From Meghimatium bilineatum (Eukaryota; Mollusca; Gastropoda; Stylommatophora; Philomycidae): a stretch of DNA of 64,000 bases. The notes under the pieces are model-generated. The model saw nothing but the letters and a program-made list of their open reading frames with translations, searched no databases and was not told the DNA's origin. This document shows positions 22,077-33,189 of the stretch, piece after piece (positions within the stretch are counted from its first letter, which is position 1; the number at the start of each line of letters is the position of its first letter). Both the position numbers and the translations under genes were made by a program. The stretch spans positions 25,324,015 to 25,388,014 of the forward strand of contig CM067311.1 of assembly GCA_034231615.1 (NCBI GenBank). Direction: 5' to 3'.

Positions 22077-22575
22077 TTTCCTGGGTCATAAGAGCACAAA
22101 AAAGTGACACTGTTATCTTCTTCTTCAGCTTTCATTCTCAAACTCCCGTTGGATCTCTCTTGTAGCAGGACAATGGTCCTACTAGATTTTCAGCAGGATG
22201 TAGTCCAGAGAATGGAAATGCATTGTATCACCATTTTACTTTCACAATAACCCAACACATCTGTCTTTGGCTGACACTGTTACCTGCCATACATGTCCTA
22301 AAAGACAATTAAAGAGGTTTTAGGATGGAGTTTTGTGTCCCATCCTAGAAGGGATCAAAGTGAACCATAAGCCATGCTAAAGTCGGATGTGCCAGGCCAA
22401 ACATCACAGATAACGCGGCCAAATTGTAAACCATGACACAGCACATTCTGTTCTCTGGACTGTTTGTCAAATACTACATGTTTCCCATTAAGGAAGTTGT
22501 GCAGCAGGAAGGTGCTATTTGTTCTCTAGACTGCATCCTACTAATCTGTTAGGAGTTTGAGAACAAAATAAGAAG
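22077..22575 (+). repeat. SINE-A copy split by SINE-B
   Basis: The 5' piece lies at 22,077-22,115 and the body resumes at 22,272 ('ctgacactgttacctgccat') and runs to 'aggagtttgagaacaaaata'. It also holds an internal duplication around 22,450-22,545 ('ttctctggactg' and 'ttctctagactgcatcc'). Confidence 0.8.
22116..22271 (-). mobile_element. SINE-B inserted in SINE-A, with TSD
   Basis: Flanked by TGACACTGTTA at 22,105-22,115 and 22,272-22,282. The 156-bp antisense insert ends in '…gagtttgagaatgaaagctgaagaagaa' and has the GGACNATTGTCC hairpin just before the tail. This fixes the ends of SINE-B and shows it is younger than this SINE-A. Confidence 0.88.
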
Positions 22576-22662
22576 TTCTTAATTTGAATAAAGTTAACAC
22601 CCTTTTAATCATTCCTTTAGCTATTATCTCCCTTTAACTTCTGCGTTCTACAATAATAAATA

Positions 22663-23220
22663 CAGTCATCACTCAGTTATCGCGGTTAATAGGGACCAGA
22701 ACCGATTGTGATAAGTGAAAAACTGTGAAGTAGTGTCATCCTCTCATTTTTATCACACATAAATTTTTTTTGTATGTATAATATCAATAAGTCTATGTGA
22801 AACCATATATGTGCATATGTTATCATTAGAACATTAAAAAATAGTTTCAAACATGTAAATAAAATATTAATAGTATAAATAACACACATAAAATAATGTA
22901 TAAATAATATAAATATGATACGTGTGTGTGTGTAAAATATGTAGATGTAACTAAAGTGAATATACTGTAAATATGTTTTTAGAAATCCGTGATGTACTGA
23001 GGCCACGATAAATGAACTGAGGCTGCGATAAATGTACTGAGGCTGCGATAAATGTACTGAGGCCGCGATAAATGTACAGAGGCTGCAATAAATGTACTGA
23101 GGCTGCGATAAATGTACTGAGGCTGCGATAAATGAACTGAGGCTGTGATAAATGTACTGAGGCTGCGATAAATGAACTGAGGCTGTGATTAATGAACCGC
23201 GAAGTAGCGAGGGATGACTG
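22663..23220. mobile_element. pogo/Tigger-like MITE with TA target duplication
   Basis: The left end CAGTCATCACTCAGTTATCG and the right end (reverse complement) CAGTCATCCCTCGCTACTTC form terminal inverted repeats, with TA on each side (22,661-2 and 23,221-2). The subterminal 'gtgataagtgaaaaactgtg' and 'aaccgcgaagtagcgaggga' are typical of Tigger-type Tc1/mariner relatives. There is no transposase ORF. The interior near the right end has expanded into a 20-bp array. Confidence 0.85.
22985..23205. repeat. 20-bp minisatellite inside the MITE
   Basis: About 11 units of 'gtactgaggctgcgataaat', differing by a few point changes. The unit resembles the MITE's own subterminal sequence, so it probably arose from it. 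Confidence 0.92.
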
Positions 23221-23284
23221 TAAACATACTTTGTGCTTATATTGGACGTGTACGAAGAATAAATGAAGAATGTTGAAAGTGCAC

Positions 23285-23358
23285 CCAAAAGACTAAATGG
23301 AGATTTAAGAAGACTACATGAATACTGTCAAATGTGGAAGCTAAAAATAAACTGTGAG
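23285..23358 (+). mobile_element. LINE RT remnant beside the satellite
   Basis: The plus strand reads RLNGDLRRLHEYCQMWKLKI then NCEK, matching the RT palm/thumb block that follows the FADD box in many LINEs ('LnedLerLhnYCvkWkLkvN'). The satellite starts immediately after it. Confidence 0.6.
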
Positions 23359-23359
23359 A

Positions 23360-25605
23360 AATGATGGAATAAGTATATACTATCACAAATTGTGCCTAGC
23401 AGAGATGCTTCCTTCAGTGGCAGGAGTGATGGAATAAGTGTATACAATCACAAATTGTGCCTAGCAGAGATGCTTCCTTCAGTGGCAGGAGTGATGGAAT
23501 AAGTGTATACAATCACAAATTGTGTCTACCAGAGATGCTTCCTTCAGTGGCAGGAGTGATGGAATAAGTGTATACAATCACAAATTGTGTCTACCAGAGA
23601 TGTTTCCTTCAGTGGCAGGAGTGATGAAGTAAGTGTATACAATCACAAATTGTGTCTACCAGAGATGCTTCCTTCAGTGACAGGAGTGATTGGAATAAGT
23701 GTATACAATCACAAATTGTGCCTACCAGAGATGCTTCCTTCAGTGACAGGAGTGATTGGAATAAGTGTATACAATCACAAATTGTGCCTACCAGAGATGC
23801 TTCCTTCAGTGACAGGAGTGATTGGAATAAGTGTATACAATCACAAATTGTGTCTACCAGAGATGTTTCCTTCAGTGGCAGGAGTGATGAAGTAAGTGTA
23901 TACAATCACAAATTGTGTCTACCAGAGATGCTTCCTTCAGTGACAGGAGTGATTGGAATAAGTGTATACAATCACAAATTGTGCCTACCAGAGATGCTTC
24001 CTTCAGTGACAGGAGTGATTGGAATAAGTGTATACAATCACAAATTGTGTCTACCAGAGATGTTTCCTTCAGTGGCAGGAGTGATGAAGTAAGTGTATAC
24101 AATCACAAATTGTGTCTACCAGAGATGCTTCCTTCAGTGACAGGAGTGATTGGAATAAGTGTATACAATCACAAATTGTGTCTACCAGAGATGCTTCCTT
24201 CAGTGACAGGAGTGATTGGAATAAGTGTATTCAATCACAAATTGTGCCTACCAGAGATGCTTCCTTCAGTGGCATGAGTGATGGAATAAGTGTATACAAT
24301 CACAAATTGTGTCTACCAGAGATGCTTCCTTCAGTGACAGGAGTGATGGAATAAGTGTATACAATCACAAATTGTGCCTACCAGAGATGCTTCCTTCAGT
24401 GACAGGAGTGATTGGAATAAGTGTATACAATCACAAATTGTGCCTACCAGAGATGCTTCCTTCAGTAGCAGGAGTGATTGGAATAAGTGTATACAATCAC
24501 AAATTGTGCCTACCAGAGATGCTTCCTTCAGTAGCAGGAGTGATTGGAATAAGTGTATACAATCACAAATTGTGCCTACCAGAGATGCTTCCTTCAGTGG
24601 CAGGAGTAATGGAATAAGTGTATACAATCACAAATTGTGCCTAAGAGATGCTTCCTTCAGTTGCAGAAGTGATGGAATAAGTGTATACAATCACAAATTG
24701 TGCCTACCAGAGATGCTTCCTTCAGTGGCAGGAGTGATGGAATAAGTGTATACAATCACAAATTGTGTCTACCAGAGATGCTTCCTTCAGTGGCACGAGT
24801 GATGGAATAAGTGTATACAATCACAAATTGTGCCTACCAGAGATGCTTCCTTCAGTTGCAGGAGTGATGGAATAAGTGTATACAATCACAAATTGTGCCT
24901 ACCAGAGATGCTTCCTTCAGTGGCACGAGTGATGGAATAAGTGTATACAATCACAAATTGTGCCTAAGAGATGCTTCCTTCAGTTGCAGAAGTGATGGAA
25001 TAAGTGTATACAATCACAAATTGTGCCTAAGAGATGCTTCCTTCAGTTGCAGAAGTGATGGAATAAGTGTATACAATCACAAATTGTGCCTACCAGAGAT
25101 GCTTCCTTCAGTTGCAGAAGTGATGGAATAAGTGTATACAATCACAAATTGTGCCTAAGAGATGCTTCCTTCAGTTGCAGGAGTAATGGAATAAGTGTAT
25201 ACAATCACAAATTGTGCCTAAGAGATGCTTCCTTCAGTTGCAGAAGTGATGGAATAAGTGTATACAATCACAAATTGTGCCTACCAGAGATGCTTCCTTC
25301 AGTGGCACGAGTGATGGAATAAGTGTATACAATCACAAATTGTGCCTACCAGAGATGCTTCCTTCAGTTGCAGGAGTGATGGAATAAGTGTATACAATCA
25401 CAAATTGTGCCTACCAGAGATGCTTCCTTCAGTGGCACGAGTGATGGAATAAGTGTATACAATCACAAATTGTGCCTACCAGAGATGCTTCCTTCAGTTG
25501 CAGGAGTGATGGAATAAGTGTATACAATCACAAATTGTGCCTACCAGAGATGCTTCCTTCAGTGGCAGGAGTAATGGAATAAGTGTATACAATCACAAAT
25601 GAACT
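23360..25605. repeat. Large satellite array, about 65-bp unit
   Basis: About 34 units of 'agagatgcttccttcagtgg', 'caggagtgatggaataagtg', 'tatacaatcacaaattgtgc' and 'ctacc'. Length variants occur: 66 bp (gattgg), which keeps reading frames open, and about 62 bp, which lacks the ccag between 'gcctac' and 'agatg'. Variants are grouped: the 66-bp 'gacagg…gattgg' type at 23.65-24.55 kb and the 'agttgcag' type after 24.6 kb. This suggests multi-unit (higher-order) amplification. The apparent ORFs are by-products. Confidence 0.95.
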
Positions 25606-25742
25606 ACTTTGAAGGAGATGGAGCTAACTAGTCTGTAAATTTAAACTTTCACATAAAAAAAACATGTCCTGTAATTTAATCGACAATTCTCATACTATAA
25701 TTGTTACCTTTTACCTTTATATTAATATTTATAACTAATAAT

Positions 25743-26830
25743 GGGGTACAAAGGAAACACATTGCTCTTGGTGGACCCAGGGTTAATAGATAACCAAGAT
25801 CTGAAAAGTGCCTCCTCGTGGCACACCCTGATAACAGAAATACAGCGGATCGTGCTGATTCTGGCTAAACCTTTTGGGGATCATGTCTGTGAATGTGGAG
25901 TAACAGATGGAAAGAATTTGGCCGCAAAACGACAGGCAAAATCTCCGACACCTCTGTGTCAACACATGCAGCAACACTGTCGACACACAGTAAAGCTAGT
26001 AAGTCGGTTGAAGCATTGGAGGGCAGCTAATGTAGTCAGTACGAAGCAGGCAGATGTTCCAATAAAAATAAAAGCACAATGAGTACACTGAGAAAGATGC
26101 ACAGCACTAGAGGGCAGCGTCACGTGCAAAGAGCACGGGAAATGATTCGATTAAATTAGAACTAAAGCATTGTTTGCTCGAGACAAGCTTCTAGTTACCA
26201 GTGATCCCAGCCTGGGTCCAACTCTACTGTCGAGTCTTTCCTATACCAGAAGCATGCTCGCGGAGAGAAAAGGTTCAATACCTGATGGGCACACAGGCAT
26301 AGCAGTCCGAGGTGACAAGCACTGTTCAGCTCTAGAACAAAACGCAAGTTCCTAACATTCCTAAATATGTGTACAGATTCAGACTTGGATTTGACAAACA
26401 GTCCAGAGGGGCTCACGAAGTTGGTGAGCAACGCTTCGGCTAAGAAGGCGAACGAGCCCGAGCCCAACTCTTCTGTCAAGTTCTTCCTAAACCGGAACCA
26501 GGCTTGAGGATGAGAAAAGGTTTAGTAACTGATGACCATGGGCACAATATGTCTAATTACATGAGGCAAGTTCACTGGCTGCGGAACGCCTCGTGCAGGA
26601 CAGACGTGAAGGACAAACCGTCTCGACGTAGAGTCAGTACATATTCGCTGTCTGGCGACAGATAAAAAGGCTGTCACAGGCTAGGGTAGCCCACCTGAAT
26701 TGTCAAGGCATGCTGAAATCGGATGAGCTAGGCCTACAAGGCGCATAACAGTGGCACAATGTAATCACGCTCCCGGTGGAAATCGTACGGATATCCGTGC
26801 TGGCTACAATGGAGCGAACGCAAAACAAAC
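25743..26830 (+). mobile_element. Element L copy 2
   Basis: 1,088 bp, flanked by perfect 12-bp repeats ATAACTAATAAT (25,731-25,742 and 26,831-26,842). It begins 'ggggtacaaaggaaacacat' and ends 'gagcgaacgcaaaacaaac'. It carries only one full unit of the internal 90-bp repeat plus the diverged one, which largely explains its shorter length. The 3' stem-loop is ACGGATATCCGTG. Confidence 0.9.
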
Positions 26831-26869
26831 ATAACTAATAATAACAACATCAATAATAATAATAACAAT

Positions 26870-27100
26870 ACAACCCATCAAGGTTGTAGGAGTGCAACAA
26901 TGAAGATATCAGCACAAAATGTTCTCTAAACACCACTGTCTTCAGACATTGGGACAAGTATTGATAAATCATGTCCAGACTATTCCTTGGTGTTGTCAAT
27001 TCTCCCTCAACAATTCCTTGCAAAATAGTTTGTGAAAGTGTTCCATGTCTAATTAAATGAAGAAATGAAACAAGTGTACTCCGTTTCACCACTGCCAAAA
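26870..27100 (-). mobile_element. LINE C-terminal fragment (ILQGtVEG type)
   Basis: The minus strand reads LHLIRHGTLSQTILQGIVEG, then KTVVFREHFVLISSLLHSYN. The same blocks occur at 54.5 kb (TRGILQGMVEAERRLGGQKK). It is a 5'-truncated relic. Confidence 0.6.
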
Positions 27101-27199
27101 GTGATTTTTATAACCTGCAAGTTTGTTTATTTGGGCAGGGCAAATATATTTGTCTTGTAATATATATACCAGCAGCAAGGTATTAGCAGCATAGCCAAA

Positions 27200-27650
27200 C
27201 TATGTATGATCAGAATATGCATATTTCCAGTTGCAATATACAGTTGTGAGGCATGGATAATAAATAAAACAATAACAAAGAGAATCACTGCTTTAGAAAT
27301 GAGATGCTACAGAAGAATTTTACGTATACCATGGACATAAAAAGACAAATCAAGAAGTGTCACGAAGATCAATAAATGTCGAAGAGGGCTGACTCCTTGA
27401 AAACATCTTAACAAGAAAGCTGTGTTTTTTTTGGTTGTATAAAGAGATATAACAGCATGGAAAGATTAATAGCTGATGGGAGAGTTAACAGCAACAGGGA
27501 AAGAGGGCATCCAAGACGACGATGATGCAGTGATATATCAGATTGCTTAAACATGTCTCGAGCTGCGGTAAGTCAACTCACTTAGAATTGAAGAGTGTTC
27601 AGAGAATCCATAAGGAAGACCACGATTTAGAAAGAATATGTAACATGATG
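27200..27650 (+). mobile_element. LINE RT C-terminal fragment
   Basis: It contains the 'CEAWiiNKTITKRItALEMR' and CYRRILRIPWT blocks followed by GRPRFRKNM, with several stops. It belongs to the LYGSEAWTINK…RRMLRIPW type also seen at 57.9 kb. Confidence 0.65.
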
Positions 27651-27898
27651 ATGATGACTATAACTTATTTTTAACAAATGTCTGTAGCACTTACGGTACA
27701 TTAAAAAACCTGATCCTTCTTTACATTTCTGTATTAAGTATTTGGCTTTCACATAAAAAAAAAAGAATACAACACTATTGACCTGTATAAATTGATGTTT
27801 ACTGTAACACTGATCTTACTTTTCCAAATGATATTCAACCTTGCCATAGAAATCTTTAATTGTAATACTTAAAATTACAAACTAAACAAAAAATGTAC

Positions 27899-28094
27899 CA
27901 GTGTTAGACACATCATTCCCGGGACTGTTTTTCCAACCAGAATCTGTAGAATCATCATTTGTGGCAAATGATCTTGCAATATGTCTCCAAAACATTGCTG
28001 ATTTGTCCACATTCTGTCTCCAGGAAGGATTACTAACCATTGCACAATATGAAGTGCCCTTGCATAGAATTCTTGGAATAAGCCAAACCATTTT
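27899..28094 (-). CDS. Candidate N-terminal exon, possibly of a mitochondrial protein
   Basis: An acceptor (cctttacag|AAAATGG) is followed by an ATG at 28,091 and 64 open codons, then a possible donor (CACTG|gtacat). The peptide begins MVWLIPRILCKGTSYCAMVS and continues through FWRHIARSFATNDDSTDSGW. An Arg- and hydroxyl-rich start ending in RHIARSFAT looks like a mitochondrial targeting sequence. The polar N/S/D-rich part after it is unlike the surrounding repeats. No family is recognised and no partner exon was found to the left, where LINE debris lies. It is not FOXRED1: that gene's C-terminal exons lie upstream of this position on the same strand. Confidence 0.35.
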
Positions 28095-28429
28095 CTGTAA
28101 AGGAATGATGTGTCTGTCAATGTGAGAGGATAATTTTCATTGTCATAAAACAAAAACTATTTTTGTATCATGTACTCATTATGTATTATAGCAGATCTTC
28201 CGCACGTCTCGATTGTGAGCATACATAATCTAAATATAGAGTTGAAGCGATATGGATATGTTCACATAAACATTTAATGTCACTATCTCTAACCCTAACC
28301 CTGAGTAAAGCCTGCTTGTTTATGTTACCTGACATACATTTTAGGTCACAGTGATCAGAGAATAGAGCACATTATTTTTATTATGACTTCAAATAAATAT
28401 CCAAATTTTATAATAATGCACATCTATGT

Positions 28430-28860
28430 GACATGTCCTTTGTAGAGCATTGTCCTCACTGTCACTTAGAAAGCCTCTCAGTTCTGTGCAAACTGCACTG
28501 CTTCTGCCAGTGTTATATTCAAAAGGTCTTCAATATCCTGTACCCATCAACGTCTTTGGTGGCATCTTGTTCTCCAACCTGGAAACTTTCTCTTCATAAT
28601 TAATCTTTCTAGCCTACTGTCTTTTCATGTGTCCGAAATATGTTAACTTGCATTTTTATGGTTTTGAGGAACCAATTGTCATCTTTTTTCAGATCTTTGC
28701 AGACATGTGTATTGAATCTTCTCTTTGCCTATATAATTCTTAGATATTTTTATAACACTTCAATTCAAATGCAGATATTTTCATTTCCATTGCAGACGTC
28801 ATTACCCACATCTCACAACCATTTGCTGACACTGGAAATAATATAGCTTCTTAATAGTTG
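28430..28860 (-). mobile_element. LINE C-terminal fragment (RLERLIMK type)
   Basis: The minus strand gives RLERLIMKRKFPGWRTRC, then WVQDIEDLLNITLAEAVQFA. It is the same LINE type as 4.3 kb and 10.1 kb. It abuts another LINE. Confidence 0.65.
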
Positions 28861-29700
28861 CAACTTTGGTTTCTGTTTGCCCCTTGCCATAGATTTTTTC
28901 CTTATACAGGCTATGTCTATTGTCTATCCCAAGTGGTGATGTTGTTGTAGCTTCCACACTTGCCATAGAGCATATGGGTTTGTGAAAGAGATGTAGTCTG
29001 CGTTCCAGAGCCAGGTGTATTGCTCTGGTTGAGGTGTAGTCATGTTTGTTCAGGATGGTTTTGATGTTACCTACCGGGTATTTATCTTTTCCTAGGTCTT
29101 CCCTTAGCTCTGTATCCTGATTCCATCTTGTTATAAGCTCTTACGGGAAGTTGATCTTTCATCCTCATAATTTGTTCAAACCATTTTATCTGTTGTTTCT
29201 CTATATATTTGATACATTCTGCATTGTTATTATTCTGTAGCCTTGTATCATGGTGTGATCCTTGTCATGTTTGGGTAGTGGGATTAAATAGACATGCAGC
29301 CAGTCTACTTTTACTGTGCCCTTTAAAAGGCTATTATTTAACATGTTTGCCAACTTTCCCAACTCCTCATCAATTCTCAGACTAATGTCATCGTATCTAA
29401 TGATATCTGGTCCTGGTGTTGTGCTTTTTTCACCTTTCAGTGTCTTCAAATTTTTCTTCCAATTTCTTCAACTGTGATTATCATATGTTTTTCGATGCTC
29501 AAGTTCTTACACATGTCCATATTCTTTTTCTTAATCTCTTGATATACCTCAACATTTCTCTGACAAATTTGTGCGGTGTAGTGTGTCAGCAATGCAGCAC
29601 CTTTTGTCTTGTCCATCTTCTGCCAGGCCGTATCAGCACTCTGGAAATCGGCAATAGTTGTGTGTCTTATCAGACCCTTCATGGATTTGTGTAAGTTAAG
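28860..29700 (-). mobile_element. LINE fragment with RT start and internal deletion
   Basis: The minus strand has an RT entry block: GEKSTTPGPDIIRYDDISLR, then KGTVKVDWLHVYLIPLPKHD and QGYRIITMQNVSNI. It then jumps to the C-terminal block (KTILNKHDYTSTRAIHLALE) that also occurs at 39.7 kb. Most of the RT palm is deleted, and the N-terminal part (SADTAWQKMDKTKGAALLTH) is in another frame. Confidence 0.75.
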
Positions 29701-30132
29701 CGTCATGAAATAGGGTCTTAGGCCCCCTATATGAGAAGAGATGGAAGCACTAACAAAGAAATAAAAGCTGTATCTACTTAGGCATCATCTGAGCAAAATA
29801 TTCAAGTAATTAAACATTTTGATTAATTCCTAGATATAAAACACAGTTACCATGAAGACAGTGCCACAATTACAACTGTCTCCCTTGCAGAGGCTATTTT
29901 TTGTTCATACACTTTGCTGGGGCCTTTCCTTTTATACAGAACCCCATCGGGGCACAACAATTTTATTTTAGCAATAAGTGTAATGATAACATGCGAAGTA
30001 TTTACTTTTACTCAGCGAGATAACATCAATATAATATGTCACATGTTGGAAGTGTTATCTCAATTATTTAATGGCCTAATAATAATGGTTAGACTTCATT
30101 TAAATTTAATTTACTTACACTATATAATTATT

Positions 30133-31045
30133 GATTATTCTATTTAATTATGGTAGTGACAGTGATGGCATATAAGGTCAAGAAATCTATGGAGGATTTG
30201 AGAAGACATCTTGCCAATTTTGTACCAGAGTATCCTGTCAAGAAAGGATACATTGTGCAGCTGCTATTGGCCCCGGTCAAGACTAAGCCTAAAACTAATA
30301 AATTGCTGAGGTGATACGAAAGATTAAGACTATAGTGCTTGCTCAGGGACAAGATAAGTATATTAGAGAAGATTATCTTAGAGTAACTTTAAAAAAATGT
30401 GAACTAGAATTAAGAACACAAAGTAAAAATTTGCATATTGAATCATATTGGTCCAATCTTATCTGTCTTTTTCAAGAACTTTATTCTATACCTTTTAGGG
30501 TTGCTGATAATGCTTTGCAGCAACTACCTGCGCCAACTGATAGGACACCTTTTCCAGATGTAGCTGCTCTGGCACCTTCTCTAGTAGATGTTTCTGACAC
30601 AGCTACTTCTTCTTCAGGTGTTTCTGATATTGTACCTTCATTTTCAGGTGCATCTGATATGGCACCTTATTTTTCAGGTGTGTCCCTAGCACCTTCTTTT
30701 TCAGATGTGTCCCTGGCACCCATGACTGAAGTCAATTATTTGCAGTCTGTTTCTATTCCAACTGAGTCGCCATTCCTTTCCAGTACATCTGATATTGCAG
30801 CGCTGTTTTCAGGTACATTGATTACATCACCATCACCTATGAAGATAAGATACGACTGTGATGCCTGTGCAAAAAAGAAGTGCACAGTTGCAAATATGAC
30901 GAAGAAGTGTGTCTTTGTCAAGGAAGCTGAAGGCACTAAGGAAGCTGAATCAGGATATTAAATAGCCCCAATTACGCCTGACAATTTGTACAGTATATTC
31001 AACAGATGCATCTTGCCTTCCTAAACACAAAAATATATAGTTTTA
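30133..31045 (+). pseudogene. Unknown Ser/Pro-repeat gene-like module, copy 1
   Basis: The ATG at 30,162 opens MAYKVKKSMEDLRRHLANFV…PVKTKPKTN. One missing base (by comparison with copy 2) then moves the frame to 30,311-30,961. That frame continues VIRKIKTIVLAQGQDKYIRE…WSNLICLFQELYSIPFRVAD. It is followed by imperfect 12-13-residue repeats (SGVSDIVPSFSG, SGASDMAPYFSG) and a Cys-rich end (CDACAKKKCTVANMTKKC). I do not recognise the family. An AG upstream ('aattatggtag') could be an acceptor. The pattern of an ORF broken by one indel plus a decayed neighbour suggests a recently dead gene or transposon ORF. Confidence 0.5.
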
Positions 31046-31690
31046 TGGGCTGAAGTACATTATAGTTCTCCGCTGTGACCTTTGCTCTAGCTTCGAGGTG
31101 TTTTCTAACCTTTGTGTTGTGATTGCCTTGCAGAGTGCTAGTATCGTTGTATGATTTAGTTTCGAATATAAGTAGTATTTAAAATTAATATTTATTTAAA
31201 ACGATTACATTAGAGTTAGTATTCAGCCTGGGGTTAAGGATTAGGATCAGTTTCTAGTGTTCATTCTAACCTTTTGTTAGAATTAAAGTAAATTATTATT
31301 ATGTACAATAGTGGGAAGATATAATTTAAGGGACATGCGCAGTGGTATACATTAGCAGATGAAATTGAACAATTATGGCTCTGTGTTGCCAACATGTGAT
31401 CTTACTTTCGTTATAAATTCATATATGGAGAAGAAAGCGTGTGAAGTCGAATGATAGGTTATATTATTAATTGAAAACGCTTGTATTAGAGTTAGTGTTA
31501 AGGAGTACGATAAGTGTTCTGTATTTATTATTATTTATATAGAATAGATTATTATTATATAGAATAGCGGGAATATTCATGGAGTTCGTTTGTGTAATTA
31601 AAAAAGTGTATCCCGCAGAGAATGCTGCCTAAGGTAAGTGTCTGGTTTTATTCACATAGTTACAATTTCTCAACCCTGGATAATTGATGT
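31046..31690. other. Unassigned AT-rich sequence
   Basis: No ORF or known repeat is seen. At 31,606-31,636 'cgcagagaatgctgcctaag' is followed by gtaagt, a good donor after an ATG (MLPK), but no matching exon was found. Confidence 0.3.
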
Positions 31691-32180
31691 TTTAGGGAGA
31701 TCTATGACGTCAGCTAGTTAAAAATGTAATTATAGCACAGCAGAGAACTATTCTGTACTTTACCGTTTTATGCATATTTTATCGTATAGGTAATTATCTT
31801 TTCCTTAAATTTCGACAAAAAAATTCATAACTTTGCACAGAATCGACCTACAGACTTGTTTGAGGTATCGATGAAATGCAAATTTCTAGGGCTATCTAAC
31901 TCAACTGTGGTATTTATAATGCTATAACCCCAATTTGAAAATTGAGTGCTAATTAATATATAGTATATAGTTATACTATATACTATTATATACTACCGGT
32001 ATATAATATAGACAATATATTATAATTATATATTAATTATTATTATATAATATAATTAATTATTTATTATAAATATAAATTTTATATAAATAAGTATAAA
32101 TTTTATACTCATTAATTAGTGTGCTCCCGGTCAATCATTAAACAAATTATTTAGGCATTAGCACTAATCGAAATATTTCC
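31690..32180. repeat. Duplicated block plus AT palindromes
   Basis: 31,790-31,955 matches 34,035-34,205 ('cataactttgcacagaatcg', 'acctacagacttg', 'ggctatctaac'). 31,960-32,110 is almost pure A/T with self-complementary tatataat runs. 32,144-32,166 is the reverse complement of 34,194-34,216, so part of the duplicate is inverted. Confidence 0.7.
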
Positions 32181-33185
32181 ACAAAAAGATATTTAGAGTA
32201 ATGTCCCTTGATAAAAATGCCATTTGCCGACATTTTCATTTTTTCATGGACCACGTGTGTACTTTCCAATGGAATTGTCATTTAGTGACGCCACGCAGCT
32301 TTAGTTCATATAAAAGTGAACTGTATACTATTTATCATCCATTTGTTCAGTGTATTAAGATTATAAATGTTGGAGATACCTTATCTACAATTAACACCAA
32401 GCAATTAAACAAGACGAGGTAGGTGTATTTTCTCTTTGCACACGTATATTTTTTAGTTTTGATTTAAGTGATATGTGAAACCATGTCTAACATATTCAGC
32501 AACCATTTCTCTCTTTATGTACCAAATTTTAACATTTCTAGAAGTACCTTGTAATTATTATTAAATTTTAAAAATGCTATGGTGATCGACCGACCACGCT
32601 ACTAACTTTAGAGTTCGTTTTCGGCTGTTCAATGTTGCCGCACCGTTAATTATCGATATACGTGTATAATGTTAAAAATTTAAGTTACAGTTTAATGAAT
32701 TTGTACATCTTATCATTCTTTAGTTAATTTAATGTGACACTATGTACTAGTTTTTATTGAAATGTCTTAAAACAGTATTATATTAAATTATTCAAGGGTA
32801 CAGATAAAAAAACATGTCAGCGCGTCAGAATGCTTGTAGCCCATGTTACCATGACAATGACAAGTGTTTGTGTCTCACCGAAGTCACTGTAATCAAACTC
32901 AAGATAGCTTCTATTCAAACATTATTAGTAGGTCTAGGTATAAATTAGAATTACCGTAAAGATAATTTATTTTTTAAAATTCTGTTGTTTATAATGACAT
33001 TCGTATTGTAAAATCTTAGTAAGAATCATATTCAATACAGCAATAGTGCTGAAACAAATGTTCTGTAATTAAGTTTGTGATGTCATTGTGAGTTCACAAA
33101 GTTGAGAAGTCACCTATGTAAGTTTCTTATAGTTTGAATATCCATAATTTTATTTGGAATGTATGAACTAACAGGGTGTACATGC
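32181..33185. other. Spacer between the two modules, no feature seen
   Basis: AT-rich; the longest ORF is 73 codons (32,201-32,422, +) without any familiar motif. Confidence 0.4.
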
Positions 33186-33189
33186 ATTT

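Noticed and set aside
23587-25322. Multiple 78-146-codon ORFs in the satellite (STRDASFSDRSDWNKCIQ-type)
   Set aside because: They are produced by 66-bp units and change frame with each 65-bp unit, so they are not genes.
28289-28305. Telomere-like ctaaccctaaccctga
   Set aside because: Only about two and a half TTAGGG units are present; this is too short to call an interstitial telomere.
30311-30961. Intact 216-residue gene
   Set aside because: Comparison with copy 2 shows its natural start lies upstream at 30,162 in another frame, so the ORF is a truncated part of a broken module.
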